A DNA stretch of 51,362 bases from an uncultured Lachnospiraceae bacterium (GTDB taxonomy: Bacteria; Bacillota; Clostridia; Lachnospirales; Lachnospiraceae). The position numbers and the translations under genes were made by a program. The notes below the pieces were generated by a model. It was not told the origin of the DNA. It saw only the letters and a program-made list of their open reading frames with translations, and did no database searches. Location of the stretch: contig CACXEU010000018.1 in the NCBI GenBank assembly GCA_902766735.1, positions 1 through 51,362 of the forward strand. The letters run 5' to 3'. Below, one piece after another: positions 44,855 through 51,362 of the stretch; position 1 is the first letter of the stretch; each line of letters starts with the position of its first letter.

Positions 44855-46591
44855 CTATAATTCTTTAATTCCTTGAATGTCCGGAGAAATACTCATAGAA
44901 TAATTGGTGTGATAGATAACGAATCCAGGCATGGCTCCGGCTACTTTCTTCAGATTCTTTCGTTTTGTATAGTCGATTTCCACCTGTCCCTGATTTGCAC
45001 CCTTAGAATAGTGGGCAGCCAGTCTGGCAGCTTCCTCAAACGTGGAATCCGGTAATTCAGACCCATCGCCTTTCACAATGACATGAGAGCCGGGGAAGGT
45101 TTTGCTATGGAACCACCAGTCGTTTCCATTTGCCAGTTTAAAAGTGATTTCTTCGTTCTGAAGATTGTTCTTTCCCACATATATGTCATATCCGTCAGAG
45201 GAAACGTAGTGGAGAGGCTTACTCTTGATTTTTTCTTTTTTATTGCCCTGATATTTTTTCTTGATATATCCAGTCTGGGATAACTCGGCATTGATGGCCT
45301 TCAAATCATCTTCCGTGGTGGCGATATCAATGGAAACCAGCGTGGATTCCAGATATTCCAGGGATTGCTTCGTCTCAATGAGGATATCACTGAGAGCATC
45401 CTGGGTTCTTTTTAGTTTCGCATATTTATCAAAGTATTTTTTTGCATTATCAATTGGGGAGAGAGTAGGGTCCAAAGGAATCTTAATCGATTCTCCTGTA
45501 TAAAAGTCTTCTCCTTCATAAAACTTGCTTCCCGGTTCAATGGAATAGCCAAAAGCAGATAAAACCTCGCCATAGACCTTGAATTTATCTTTCTTTTCCG
45601 TATCCTTCATTTGCTTTTCCTGTATGGATAACTTTTTTGATTCACGTTCAATGGCATTGGTAACGACCTTTCTTAAATCCACGGATTTCTGACGCATCCT
45701 AGTGTAAAGGTCTTTCTTTGCATAATAAGTCTCCAATAAAGTACTGATACTTTCAAATGGTACTTCCGTGCAATCCGAATGTGTTTTTAAAGGCAATGCA
45801 CAAAACTCTTCCGGTTTGTCCCCTTTTTCATAAATAATAGGAGTAAATTCCCGGTTAAGAATTTTATTCTTGAGCTGATAGAAACTCATCCAAATCAGAT
45901 TCTGGTCTCCCGGGGCAAAGGTGTTGGCGCCCTGGGTGGAATCCAGTTTGTTTTCAAAACAGAGATTTTCTGCAATGGTAGGACTGATTCCGGTAAAGGA
46001 TGTATAGATTGCCTTAGATAGCGGAAGTGCCTTAGAAAAAACAGTGGAAAGGAAAGTGTCCTGATTCACTTCTAAAGGGTTCAGCTTTCCAGTCGTATCC
46101 GGAATAAAATATTTTCTTCCCGGAAGAACTTGCCGCACGGAACTCATTAAGGAATTGACGTGTTTAATACTGTCAATAATGGTTCCATCCTCATCCACAA
46201 AAATGATATTGCTGTGTTTTCCCATTAGCTCCACGATGAGATGTTTCATTTTTACATCACCCAACTCATTTAAATGCTGGATTTCGAAATCAATGATTCG
46301 TTCCAGCCCAGGCTGGGTAATACTGACAATTCGCCCACTTCCAATATGCTTTCGAAGCAACATGCAAAAATTCGGAGCTGTCATTGGAGACGGCTTGGTT
46401 TTTTCCGTAAAATAAATCAGTGGAAGACTGGCATTGGCACTAATTAACATCTTGTATTGAGATTTGTTTGCCTTAAAGGTGATCGTTAACTCATCATGTT
46501 CTGTTTGTGCAATTTTATAGATTCGTCCTTCATTTAATTTATCGTTAAATTCGCTGACTAATGCAGCGACTGTAATTCCGTCAAATGCCAT
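44855..46591 (-). CDS. rqcH: Rqc2-like ribosome quality control factor RqcH (NFACT family)
   Basis: The 578-residue protein binds stalled 50S subunits carrying peptidyl-tRNA and adds C-terminal alanine tails for degradation. The N-terminal NFACT-N domain begins MAFDGITVAALVSEF, a long coiled coil spans ~290-440, and the C-terminal NFACT-R domain holds GNDWWFHSKTFPGSHVIVKG and DYTKRKNLKKVAGA. Older annotations call it a fibronectin-binding protein, based on streptococcal homologues. I started at the inner ATG, seven bases after GAGG. It is followed by the secreted Ig-like gene. Confidence 0.95.
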   Translation of the reverse strand: MAFDGITVAALVSEFNDKLNEGRIYKIAQTEHDELTITFKANKSQYKMLISANASLPLIYFTEKTKPSPMTAPNFCMLLRKHIGSGRIVSITQPGLERIIDFEIQHLNELGDVKMKHLIVELMGKHSNIIFVDEDGTIIDSIKHVNSLMSSVRQVLPGRKYFIPDTTGKLNPLEVNQDTFLSTVFSKALPLSKAIYTSFTGISPTIAENLCFENKLDSTQGANTFAPGDQNLIWMSFYQLKNKILNREFTPIIYEKGDKPEEFCALPLKTHSDCTEVPFESISTLLETYYAKKDLYTRMRQKSVDLRKVVTNAIERESKKLSIQEKQMKDTEKKDKFKVYGEVLSAFGYSIEPGSKFYEGEDFYTGESIKIPLDPTLSPIDNAKKYFDKYAKLKRTQDALSDILIETKQSLEYLESTLVSIDIATTEDDLKAINAELSQTGYIKKKYQGNKKEKIKSKPLHYVSSDGYDIYVGKNNLQNEEITFKLANGNDWWFHSKTFPGSHVIVKGDGSELPDSTFEEAARLAAHYSKGANQGQVEIDYTKRKNLKKVAGAMPGFVIYHTNYSMSISPDIQGIKEL

Positions 46592-46622
46592 AATATAACC
46601 TCGCAATGTTTTTTCTTGTAAA

Positions 46623-46651
46623 ATTTTATTATTTATTCAAAGGGAAGTCAA
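46623..46651 (-). promoter_or_regulatory. SigA promoter for rqcH
   Basis: On the reverse strand TTGACT (46646-46651) and TAAAAT (46623-46628) lie exactly 17 bp apart, about 30 bp before the start codon. Confidence 0.7.
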
Positions 46652-46679
46652 TAAAGAACCATTTTATAGAAGAAAATAT

Positions 46680-46690
46680 GACGTTTTTTT
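46680..46690. repeat. Left copy of an 11-bp direct repeat flanking the orphan island
   Basis: GACGTTTTTTT (46680-46690) recurs exactly at 48300-48310, 1620 bp away, each followed a few bases later by GAAAC. The two copies sit just outside the three unrecognised genes. Confidence 0.45.
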
Positions 46691-46820
46691 GATGGAAACT
46701 AGGAAAAATATAAACTAATAAATTTGACAAATGAATGAAAAAATGGGACACTTGGAAAGGTGAATAAACAGAAGGATATAAATTGAAAGCAATGATATTG
46801 ATTATATAAAAATAGCATCA

Positions 46821-47078
46821 ATGTTTAATGAATTTGACCTTTACTTGAATATCAACTGGAACAGAAGAAAAGGAAAAAAGAGTTTTGATATGTATGTTTA
46901 TAAGGGAACAAAAACAGTACAAAGCATAAAAAAATATAACAAGATGGTGGCAAATGATAAAGTGTTAAAGAAAAAAGGACATATTGAATTAGAAGATTTT
47001 AACAAGAATCCAAAAGGGGTACTAAAAAAATATCTTGCATTTATAAAAAGATATCCGGGAGGGCTGGACAGTGAATAA
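46821..47078 (+). CDS. Hypothetical protein (85 aa), possibly 5'-truncated
   Basis: I do not recognise this small, basic, Lys/Tyr/Asn-rich protein. The ATG at 46821 has no ribosome site. The same frame is open and reads like protein for 13 more codons upstream (IESNDIDYIKIAS) to a TAA, and AGAAGGA lies six bases before an ATT codon at 46782. So the gene may use an unusual start, or it may be the remnant of a longer gene. It is real enough to be coupled: the next gene starts inside its end (GTG at 47071, 8-bp overlap). Confidence 0.5.
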   Translation: MFNEFDLYLNINWNRRKGKKSFDMYVYKGTKTVQSIKKYNKMVANDKVLKKKGHIELEDFNKNPKGVLKKYLAFIKRYPGGLDSE

Positions 47079-47940
47079 AAAAAGAATAATAATCTTATTG
47101 CCGATAATAATATGTTTTTGCATTTTACTTAGTCTCTTTAGATACAAATATCTGCCTGCAGACATTAAAGATAAAGGAACTATAGCATATTTAATTATGA
47201 CAGAAGAAAAAGATGTGTCAAAATACACTTACGGGGAATATAAAAAGATTAAAAAATTTGCAATTCCATATATTTCAGAAGTAAAAACATTGAAAGATTT
47301 GAAAAAGTGTGAGACTTTAGAAATGCTTGCGATAGGTATTCTTCCGGTAGAGTCTGATTTTCATCCTATTCATAGCCAGAGTAGAACGAACTCTAGAGAC
47401 GATAAAGCTCTTGATGAGTGGTACAAAGGGGATAACAAAGAGTACTTTAAAAACAGCGATGAAAGAGTTCGCGAATCAAAGCGGGAATTGAAAGAGATAA
47501 TAAGCGCTACTCCTTCGATTCATACGATTAAATTGGGATATCATTTTTTGGAAGAAGGTCTATATGATGACTTGAGTTATTTGACACCTTATGAAAAACA
47601 AATCTCAGAATTGTGGCTTGTTAGTTTTTATAAATTGGATTTGGAATCAATAAAGAAATTCAACCATTTATCAAAACTTATGATTATAGATGCACAGTTC
47701 AGTGAGAAAGAAGCGGAGAAATTGATTGAACAACTATCAACACAAAAAACATTGAAGGAACTCTATCTTTTCGGTGATTCCTTCAAAAATGCAAAGAATA
47801 TAGGAAAGATAAGCCAGCTTGATACGTTAGAAATTGCATATACAGATGCAGTGAAAGATAAAGATAAAGTTGCTGAACTAAAGGAATTGTTACCAAACAC
47901 TGAGATAACGGTAAGAAATATAGATGGTTCTTTGGAATAA
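47071..47940 (+). CDS. Membrane-anchored protein with leucine-rich-like repeats
   Basis: The 289-residue product starts with GTG, preceded by a strong GGGAGG site. An N-terminal membrane helix (IIILLPIIICFCILLSLF, residues ~5-22) leaves a large extracytoplasmic domain. This has a Lys/Glu-rich middle (~95-140) and Leu-rich repeat-like segments such as IHTIKLGYHFLEEG, ISELWLVSFYKL and LKELYLFGDSF, ending in LDTLEIAYTDAV. LRR-type folds often bind protein partners, but no function can be assigned. It overlaps the upstream small gene by eight bases. The AT-rich composition differs from the flanking housekeeping genes. Confidence 0.7.
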   Translation: MNKKRIIILLPIIICFCILLSLFRYKYLPADIKDKGTIAYLIMTEEKDVSKYTYGEYKKIKKFAIPYISEVKTLKDLKKCETLEMLAIGILPVESDFHPIHSQSRTNSRDDKALDEWYKGDNKEYFKNSDERVRESKRELKEIISATPSIHTIKLGYHFLEEGLYDDLSYLTPYEKQISELWLVSFYKLDLESIKKFNHLSKLMIIDAQFSEKEAEKLIEQLSTQKTLKELYLFGDSFKNAKNIGKISQLDTLEIAYTDAVKDKDKVAELKELLPNTEITVRNIDGSLE

Positions 47941-47989
47941 AGAAAAAAAGAATATTACTAGTAAGAGGGAAATATGAGTCAAGAATAAA

Positions 47990-48241
47990 ATGTTTCATGT
48001 GTTCGTTATTGTTTCGGGTCTACTTAATGAAAGGATAGCTTCCTATGGTGCTCCGGAAATGTATAAGATTGTTAAGGATAATAAAAATGTATTATACTTT
48101 GGCAATCTGGAAGAATGTAATGTTATAGATGTGACTGGACCAATGCAACGAAAATTCAGGAAAAAGCTAAAGCCGGGAGATGCTTATCTGTTTACAGCTA
48201 ATGATTTGGTAAAAGTAAAAACACCATTGATAAGGTATTAA
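47990..48241 (+). CDS. Hypothetical protein (83 aa), start region possibly frameshifted
   Basis: This 83-residue frame is not recognised; it contains YKIVKDNKNVLYFGNLEEC and KLKPGDAYLFTANDLV, suggesting a small beta-rich domain. Its ATG has no ribosome site at proper spacing. A good AGAGGG lies 4 bases before another ATG (47974) that reads MSQE and then hits a stop in a different frame. A one-base change near 47985 would join that start to this frame, so the gene may be a pseudogene or mis-started. Confidence 0.45.
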   Translation: MFHVFVIVSGLLNERIASYGAPEMYKIVKDNKNVLYFGNLEECNVIDVTGPMQRKFRKKLKPGDAYLFTANDLVKVKTPLIRY

Positions 48242-48299
48242 ATAATATGGTCAAATATTAGTTATGTTAGAAAACATATAAAAACATAAAAACAATACA

Positions 48300-48310
48300 G
48301 ACGTTTTTTT
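48300..48310. repeat. Right copy of an 11-bp direct repeat flanking the orphan island
   Basis: It is identical to 46680-46690 and sits directly before the yicC promoter. The T-run makes chance recurrence fairly likely. Confidence 0.45.
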
Positions 48311-48321
48311 CAATCGAAACC

Positions 48322-48350
48322 TTGACGATAAAGATACAATAGTATAAAAT
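48322..48350 (+). promoter_or_regulatory. SigA promoter for the yicC-gmk-rpoZ-rimO unit
   Basis: TTGACG (48322-48327) and TAAAAT (48345-48350) are 17 bp apart, 72 bp before the yicC start at 48423. Confidence 0.7.
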
Positions 48351-48422
48351 GTTTAAGATTATGGATTAATGCGCAATCTCATAATCATAAGAAACCGAAA
48401 GATTAAAAATAAGGTGAAACAG

Positions 48423-49301
48423 ATGATAAAAAGTATGACTGGATTTGGCAGATTTGAAACTGCAGTGGGTGACAGAAAAGTCACTGTGGAAATGAAGTCT
48501 GTGAATCATAGATATTTAGAGCTGGGAATAAAACTTCCTAAAAAACTAAATTTTCTGGAAAGTAAAATAAGAAATGAAATCAAGAAATACATTGAAAGAG
48601 GAAAAGTGGATGTATTTATCACCTATGAAAATTTGGGTGAAGGTAGTGAATGCATTCGTTATAACAGTGCTCTGGCAAAAGAGTATTTTGATGCATACCA
48701 GAAAATCAGTGAAGAACTTGGGGTGGAAAATGATATCAAGGTCAGCCATATCATGAAGAGTCAGGACGTCATTACCATTGAGGCTGAAGCAGATGACGAG
48801 ACTGTGATTGAGGAAATGACACTGGAAACTATTCGCGGTGCTGCTGAAAAATTGGTCGCTTCCAGAATTGAAGAAGGGGAACGCTTAAAGACAGATTTAG
48901 TTGCTAAATTAGAAGAGATGCTTCAGAACGTGAAGTTTGTGGAACAGAAATCTCCGGAAATCGTGGAAGAGTACCGTGAAAAAATTCTTGAAAAAGTACA
49001 TACATTGTTAGAAGACAATCTGATTGATGAAAATCGGATTGCTCAGGAAGTTGTCCTATTTGCTGATAAGGTTTGTGTGGATGAGGAAATTGTTCGTCTG
49101 TACAGTCATATCAGTGGAATGAAGGATGCCTTGGAAAAGGGTGGAGTCATTGGTAGAAGACTGGACTTCATTGCCCAGGAAATGAACCGTGAAGCAAATA
49201 CGACCCTATCGAAAACAACCAATGATGAAATCGCGGAAGTGGCGATTGAAATCAAGACAGCCATTGAAAAGGTAAGGGAACAGATTCAGAATATTGAATA
49301 G
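48423..49301 (+). CDS. yicC: YicC family endoribonuclease
   Basis: The 292-residue protein begins MIKSMTGFGRFE, diagnostic of YicC. The C-terminal region holds EEIVRLYSHISGMKDAL and the family end FIAQEMNREANTT...EIAEVAIEIKTAIEK. YicC proteins were characterised as RNases in E. coli. I set the start at 48423 (AGGTGAAACAG before it), not at the upstream in-frame ATG, because the family begins there. It leads to gmk after 18 bp. remA, often found between yicC and gmk in Firmicutes, is absent. Confidence 0.95.
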   Translation: MIKSMTGFGRFETAVGDRKVTVEMKSVNHRYLELGIKLPKKLNFLESKIRNEIKKYIERGKVDVFITYENLGEGSECIRYNSALAKEYFDAYQKISEELGVENDIKVSHIMKSQDVITIEAEADDETVIEEMTLETIRGAAEKLVASRIEEGERLKTDLVAKLEEMLQNVKFVEQKSPEIVEEYREKILEKVHTLLEDNLIDENRIAQEVVLFADKVCVDEEIVRLYSHISGMKDALEKGGVIGRRLDFIAQEMNREANTTLSKTTNDEIAEVAIEIKTAIEKVREQIQNIE

Positions 49302-49319
49302 TATTTTCAGGAGGTTTTT

Positions 49320-49946
49320 ATGGAAAGAGGAAAACTTTTAGTGATATCAGGTTTTTCCGGTGTTGGAAAAGGAACAACGGTAAAAATGTTGGTGGAACAG
49401 TTTGAGAAATACAAACTTTCTGTTTCAGCGACCACAAGAAATCCCAGAGAAGGAGAGGTTCATGGTGAACATTATTTCTTTGTGACGAAGGAACAGTTTG
49501 AGCAGATGATTGTAGATAAGGAGTTACTGGAGTACGCAGAATTTGTTGGCAACTATTATGGAACTCCAAAATCATATGTGGAAGAAAACCTGGAAAAGGG
49601 AAACCATGTGATTTTAGAAATTGAATGTCAGGGTGCCGAAATTGTAAAGAAACTGGTTCCGGAAGCTGTGCTGGTATTTATTTTACCACCTTCTGCAGAG
49701 GAACTGAAAAGACGTTTGATTGGTAGAAATTCCGAAGCACCGGAAGTGATTCAGAAGCGATTGCTGAGAGCTGTGGAAGAAACAAAATTTTTAAAGAATT
49801 ATGATTACTTTGTGATTAATGACCTCGTGGAAAACTGCATGGTCAATATTGATAAAATTATTGAAAATGATCAGCCACTTCTGGCTACAGAAGAGCAGAT
49901 TGAAGAAATTGTAACAGACATAAAGAAGTTTGAGAAAGGAGAATAA
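49320..49946 (+). CDS. gmk: Guanylate kinase
   Basis: The 208-residue kinase converts GMP to GDP with ATP. It has P-loop SGFSGVGKGTTVK (~residues 11-23), the GMP-binding SATTRNPREGEVHGEHYFFV segment and the YAEFVGNYYGTPK motif. Length is normal. It starts after AGGAGG and is followed by rpoZ after 3 bp. Confidence 0.97.
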   Translation: MERGKLLVISGFSGVGKGTTVKMLVEQFEKYKLSVSATTRNPREGEVHGEHYFFVTKEQFEQMIVDKELLEYAEFVGNYYGTPKSYVEENLEKGNHVILEIECQGAEIVKKLVPEAVLVFILPPSAEELKRRLIGRNSEAPEVIQKRLLRAVEETKFLKNYDYFVINDLVENCMVNIDKIIENDQPLLATEEQIEEIVTDIKKFEKGE

Positions 49947-49949
49947 GGC

Positions 49950-50189
49950 ATGTTACATCCATCATATTCAGATTTAATGAAAGTAGTAAATAGTGAGGTT
50001 GAAGACGGTGAACAGCCGGTAGTACAGAGTCGATACTCTATCGTTATGGCTACATCAAAGAGAGCCAGACAGTTAATCGCCGGAGAAGATGCGTTGATTG
50101 AAGATGTGGAAGGAAGAAAACCATTATCTATCGCAATCGATGAATTATATAACTCAAAAATTACCATTGTAGGTGACGAGGAAGAATAG
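49950..50189 (+). CDS. rpoZ: RNA polymerase omega subunit
   Basis: This 79-residue subunit helps assemble and stabilise RNA polymerase. It has the conserved SRYSIVMATSKRARQL helix, with the family pattern up to KPLSIAIDEL. It lies between gmk and rimO, the common Firmicute order, with AGGAG before the start. The omega-gmk pairing is conserved and fits the link of both to guanine nucleotides. Confidence 0.95.
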   Translation: MLHPSYSDLMKVVNSEVEDGEQPVVQSRYSIVMATSKRARQLIAGEDALIEDVEGRKPLSIAIDELYNSKITIVGDEEE

Positions 50190-50198
50190 GTTTAATCC

Positions 50199-51362
50199 AT
50201 GAAAATATTATTTGTTTCTTTAGGATGCGACAAAAATTTAGTGGACTCCGAGCATATGACCGGTTTATTGTTAAAAGCCGGTTATGAATTTACCAATGAT
50301 GAAACAGAAGCAGATATTATCATTATTAATAGCTGTTGTTTTATTAATGATGCAAAAGAAGAAAGTATTGAGACCATTTTTGAAATGGCGAAGTACAAGG
50401 AAAAAGGTACCTGTAAGGCATTAGTTCTTGCAGGTTGTCTTGCGCAAAGGTATATTGACGAGATTGAGGAAGAAATTCCGGAAATTGACATCTGCATTGG
50501 GACCACTGCCATTGATAAGGTGGTAGAATCCATAGAGGAGTTCTTAAAGGAAAAGCATCATATAAACACATTAGAAAATATTGATTTTCTTGCCGGAGCA
50601 GATGCACCACGAAGAATGTCCGGAATCAGTAGTTTCGCCTATTTGAAAATTGCTGAGGGATGCGATAAGCATTGTAGTTATTGTATCATTCCGAAGGTTC
50701 GTGGTAATTACCGAAGTGTTCCTATGGAAAAACTTCTTGCGGAAGCAAAGGAACTGGCCAATCAGGGAGTAAAGGAATTGGTATTGGTTGCTCAGGAAAC
50801 ATCCATGTATGGAAAAGATTTATATGGCGAGAAGTCCTTACATAAATTGTTGAAAGAACTGGCAAAGATTCCTGAAATTGACTGGATTCGTATTTTGTAT
50901 TGTTATCCGGAAGAAATTTACGATGAGTTGATTGATACCATGGCAGAGGAACCAAAGGTTTGCCATTATCTTGATATTCCGATTCAGCATGGAGATGACC
51001 TTATCTTAAGAAGAATGGGAAGACAGACTTCCAGCGGTCAGTTAAGGGAAATTATCGGAAAACTTCGAAAGAAAATTCCTGATATTATTCTTCGGACTAC
51101 ATTCATTACCGGATTCCCAGGAGAAACAGAGGAGCAGCATCAGAATGTTTTGGATTTCATTGACGAAATGGAATTTGATCGTTTGGGTGTGTTTACATAC
51201 TCTCCCGAGGAAAATACTCCGGCGGCAACCATGGATGACCAGATTGAAGAGGAGATTAAAGTCAGACGTAGAAATGAAATTATGGAGTTGCAACAGGAAA
51301 TTGTTTTCGAAAAGATGAATCGCCTGGTTGGAAAAGAATTTCTAGCGATAATAAAAAAAAAA
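50199..51362 (+). CDS. rimO: Ribosomal protein S12 methylthiotransferase RimO (3' partial)
   Basis: The frame is open from ATG 50199 to the last base (388 codons), so the C-terminal part is cut off. RimO adds a methylthio group to Asp of ribosomal protein S12 using two 4Fe-4S clusters. The N-terminal MTTase domain has VSLGCDKNLVDSEH with its Cys ligands, and the radical SAM core has EGCDKHCSYCIIPKVRG (CxxxCxxC). The C-terminal TRAM domain starts just before the end of the window. The final stretch is all A after ATA, which could be a contig-end or homopolymer artefact. Confidence 0.93.
   Translation, partial: MKILFVSLGCDKNLVDSEHMTGLLLKAGYEFTNDETEADIIIINSCCFINDAKEESIETIFEMAKYKEKGTCKALVLAGCLAQRYIDEIEEEIPEIDICIGTTAIDKVVESIEEFLKEKHHINTLENIDFLAGADAPRRMSGISSFAYLKIAEGCDKHCSYCIIPKVRGNYRSVPMEKLLAEAKELANQGVKELVLVAQETSMYGKDLYGEKSLHKLLKELAKIPEIDWIRILYCYPEEIYDELIDTMAEEPKVCHYLDIPIQHGDDLILRRMGRQTSSGQLREIIGKLRKKIPDIILRTTFITGFPGETEEQHQNVLDFIDEMEFDRLGVFTYSPEENTPAATMDDQIEEEIKVRRRNEIMELQQEIVFEKMNRLVGKEFLAIIKKK

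Noticed and set aside
51351..51362. Poly-A at the window end as a biological feature
   Set aside because: It falls inside rimO and may be a homopolymer or contig-end effect; there is no sequence beyond it to judge.
1..51362. CRISPR array, tRNA, rRNA, transposon or phage genes
   Set aside because: Reading both strands I saw no regular spaced repeats, cloverleaf sequences, transposase or integrase motifs.

Overview
The window looks like a chromosomal segment of a low-GC, endospore-forming Clostridia, most like a Lachnospiraceae gut or rumen anaerobe. The reasons are AT-rich coding sequence, strong purine-rich ribosome binding sites, complete spoIIIA and spoIVB/spo0A sporulation loci, and secreted glycan-active proteins with many discoidin (F5/8 type C) domains. 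The genus assignment is inference only. I saw no rRNA, tRNA, CRISPR array, transposase or phage gene. No gap between genes exceeds about 230 bp.

Layout. 1-4.7 kb: a 5'-truncated, multidomain GH81 endo-beta-1,3-glucanase. 4.7-5.7 kb: a reverse-strand group of two unknown small proteins and a Cys/Gly-rich 74-residue protein. 5.8-12.3 kb: a cytoplasmic subtilase, NADP isocitrate dehydrogenase, a secreted Lys-rich protein, carbamate kinase and an ABC-F ATPase. 12.5-15.7 kb: a 1075-residue secreted predicted metallopeptidase of the plant 'basic secretory protein' type with three discoidin domains. 15.8-23.7 kb: housekeeping and redox genes (rex, nnrD-type NAD(P)HX repair, alr, a MazF toxin without visible antitoxin, yebC, a HAD phosphatase, an ECF S component, a YwlG-like protein, rlmH). 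23.8-29.4 kb: a NodB polysaccharide deacetylase divergent from the eight-gene spoIIIA operon. 29.5-31.2 kb: a DtxR-type regulator, an ACP-like protein lacking the modified serine, Asp23/Gls24 and nusB. 31.2-43.8 kb: the classic Firmicute run xseA-xseB-ispA-dxs-tlyA-nadK-argR-recN-spoIVB-spo0A, with an SseB-like/FHA gene between spoIVB and spo0A, then glgA. 43.8-46.6 kb: reverse-strand secreted Ig-like protein and rqcH. 46.6-48.3 kb: an AT-rich island of three unrecognised genes. 48.4 kb to the end: yicC-gmk-rpoZ-rimO, with rimO cut by the window end.

How the genes work together. Two sporulation modules dominate. The spoIIIA operon encodes the mother-cell half of the channel to the forespore, and spoIVB/spo0A supply the forespore-to-mother-cell signalling protease and the master regulator. 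The xseA-to-recN block joins DNA repair, isoprenoid supply, rRNA methylation, NAD phosphorylation and arginine control in a tightly packed, partly overlapping transcription unit. The large secreted proteins suggest attachment to, and breakdown of, beta-1,3-glucans and glycoproteins.

No complete, clearly new defence or mobile system was found. The best leads for new biology are the SseB/FHA gene inserted at the spo0A locus, the ACP-like protein with Asp in place of the carrier Ser, a half-length SpoIIIAF, the Cys-rich small-protein group, the 96-bp two-tier inverted repeat at 23.7 kb, and the orphan island between rqcH and yicC.
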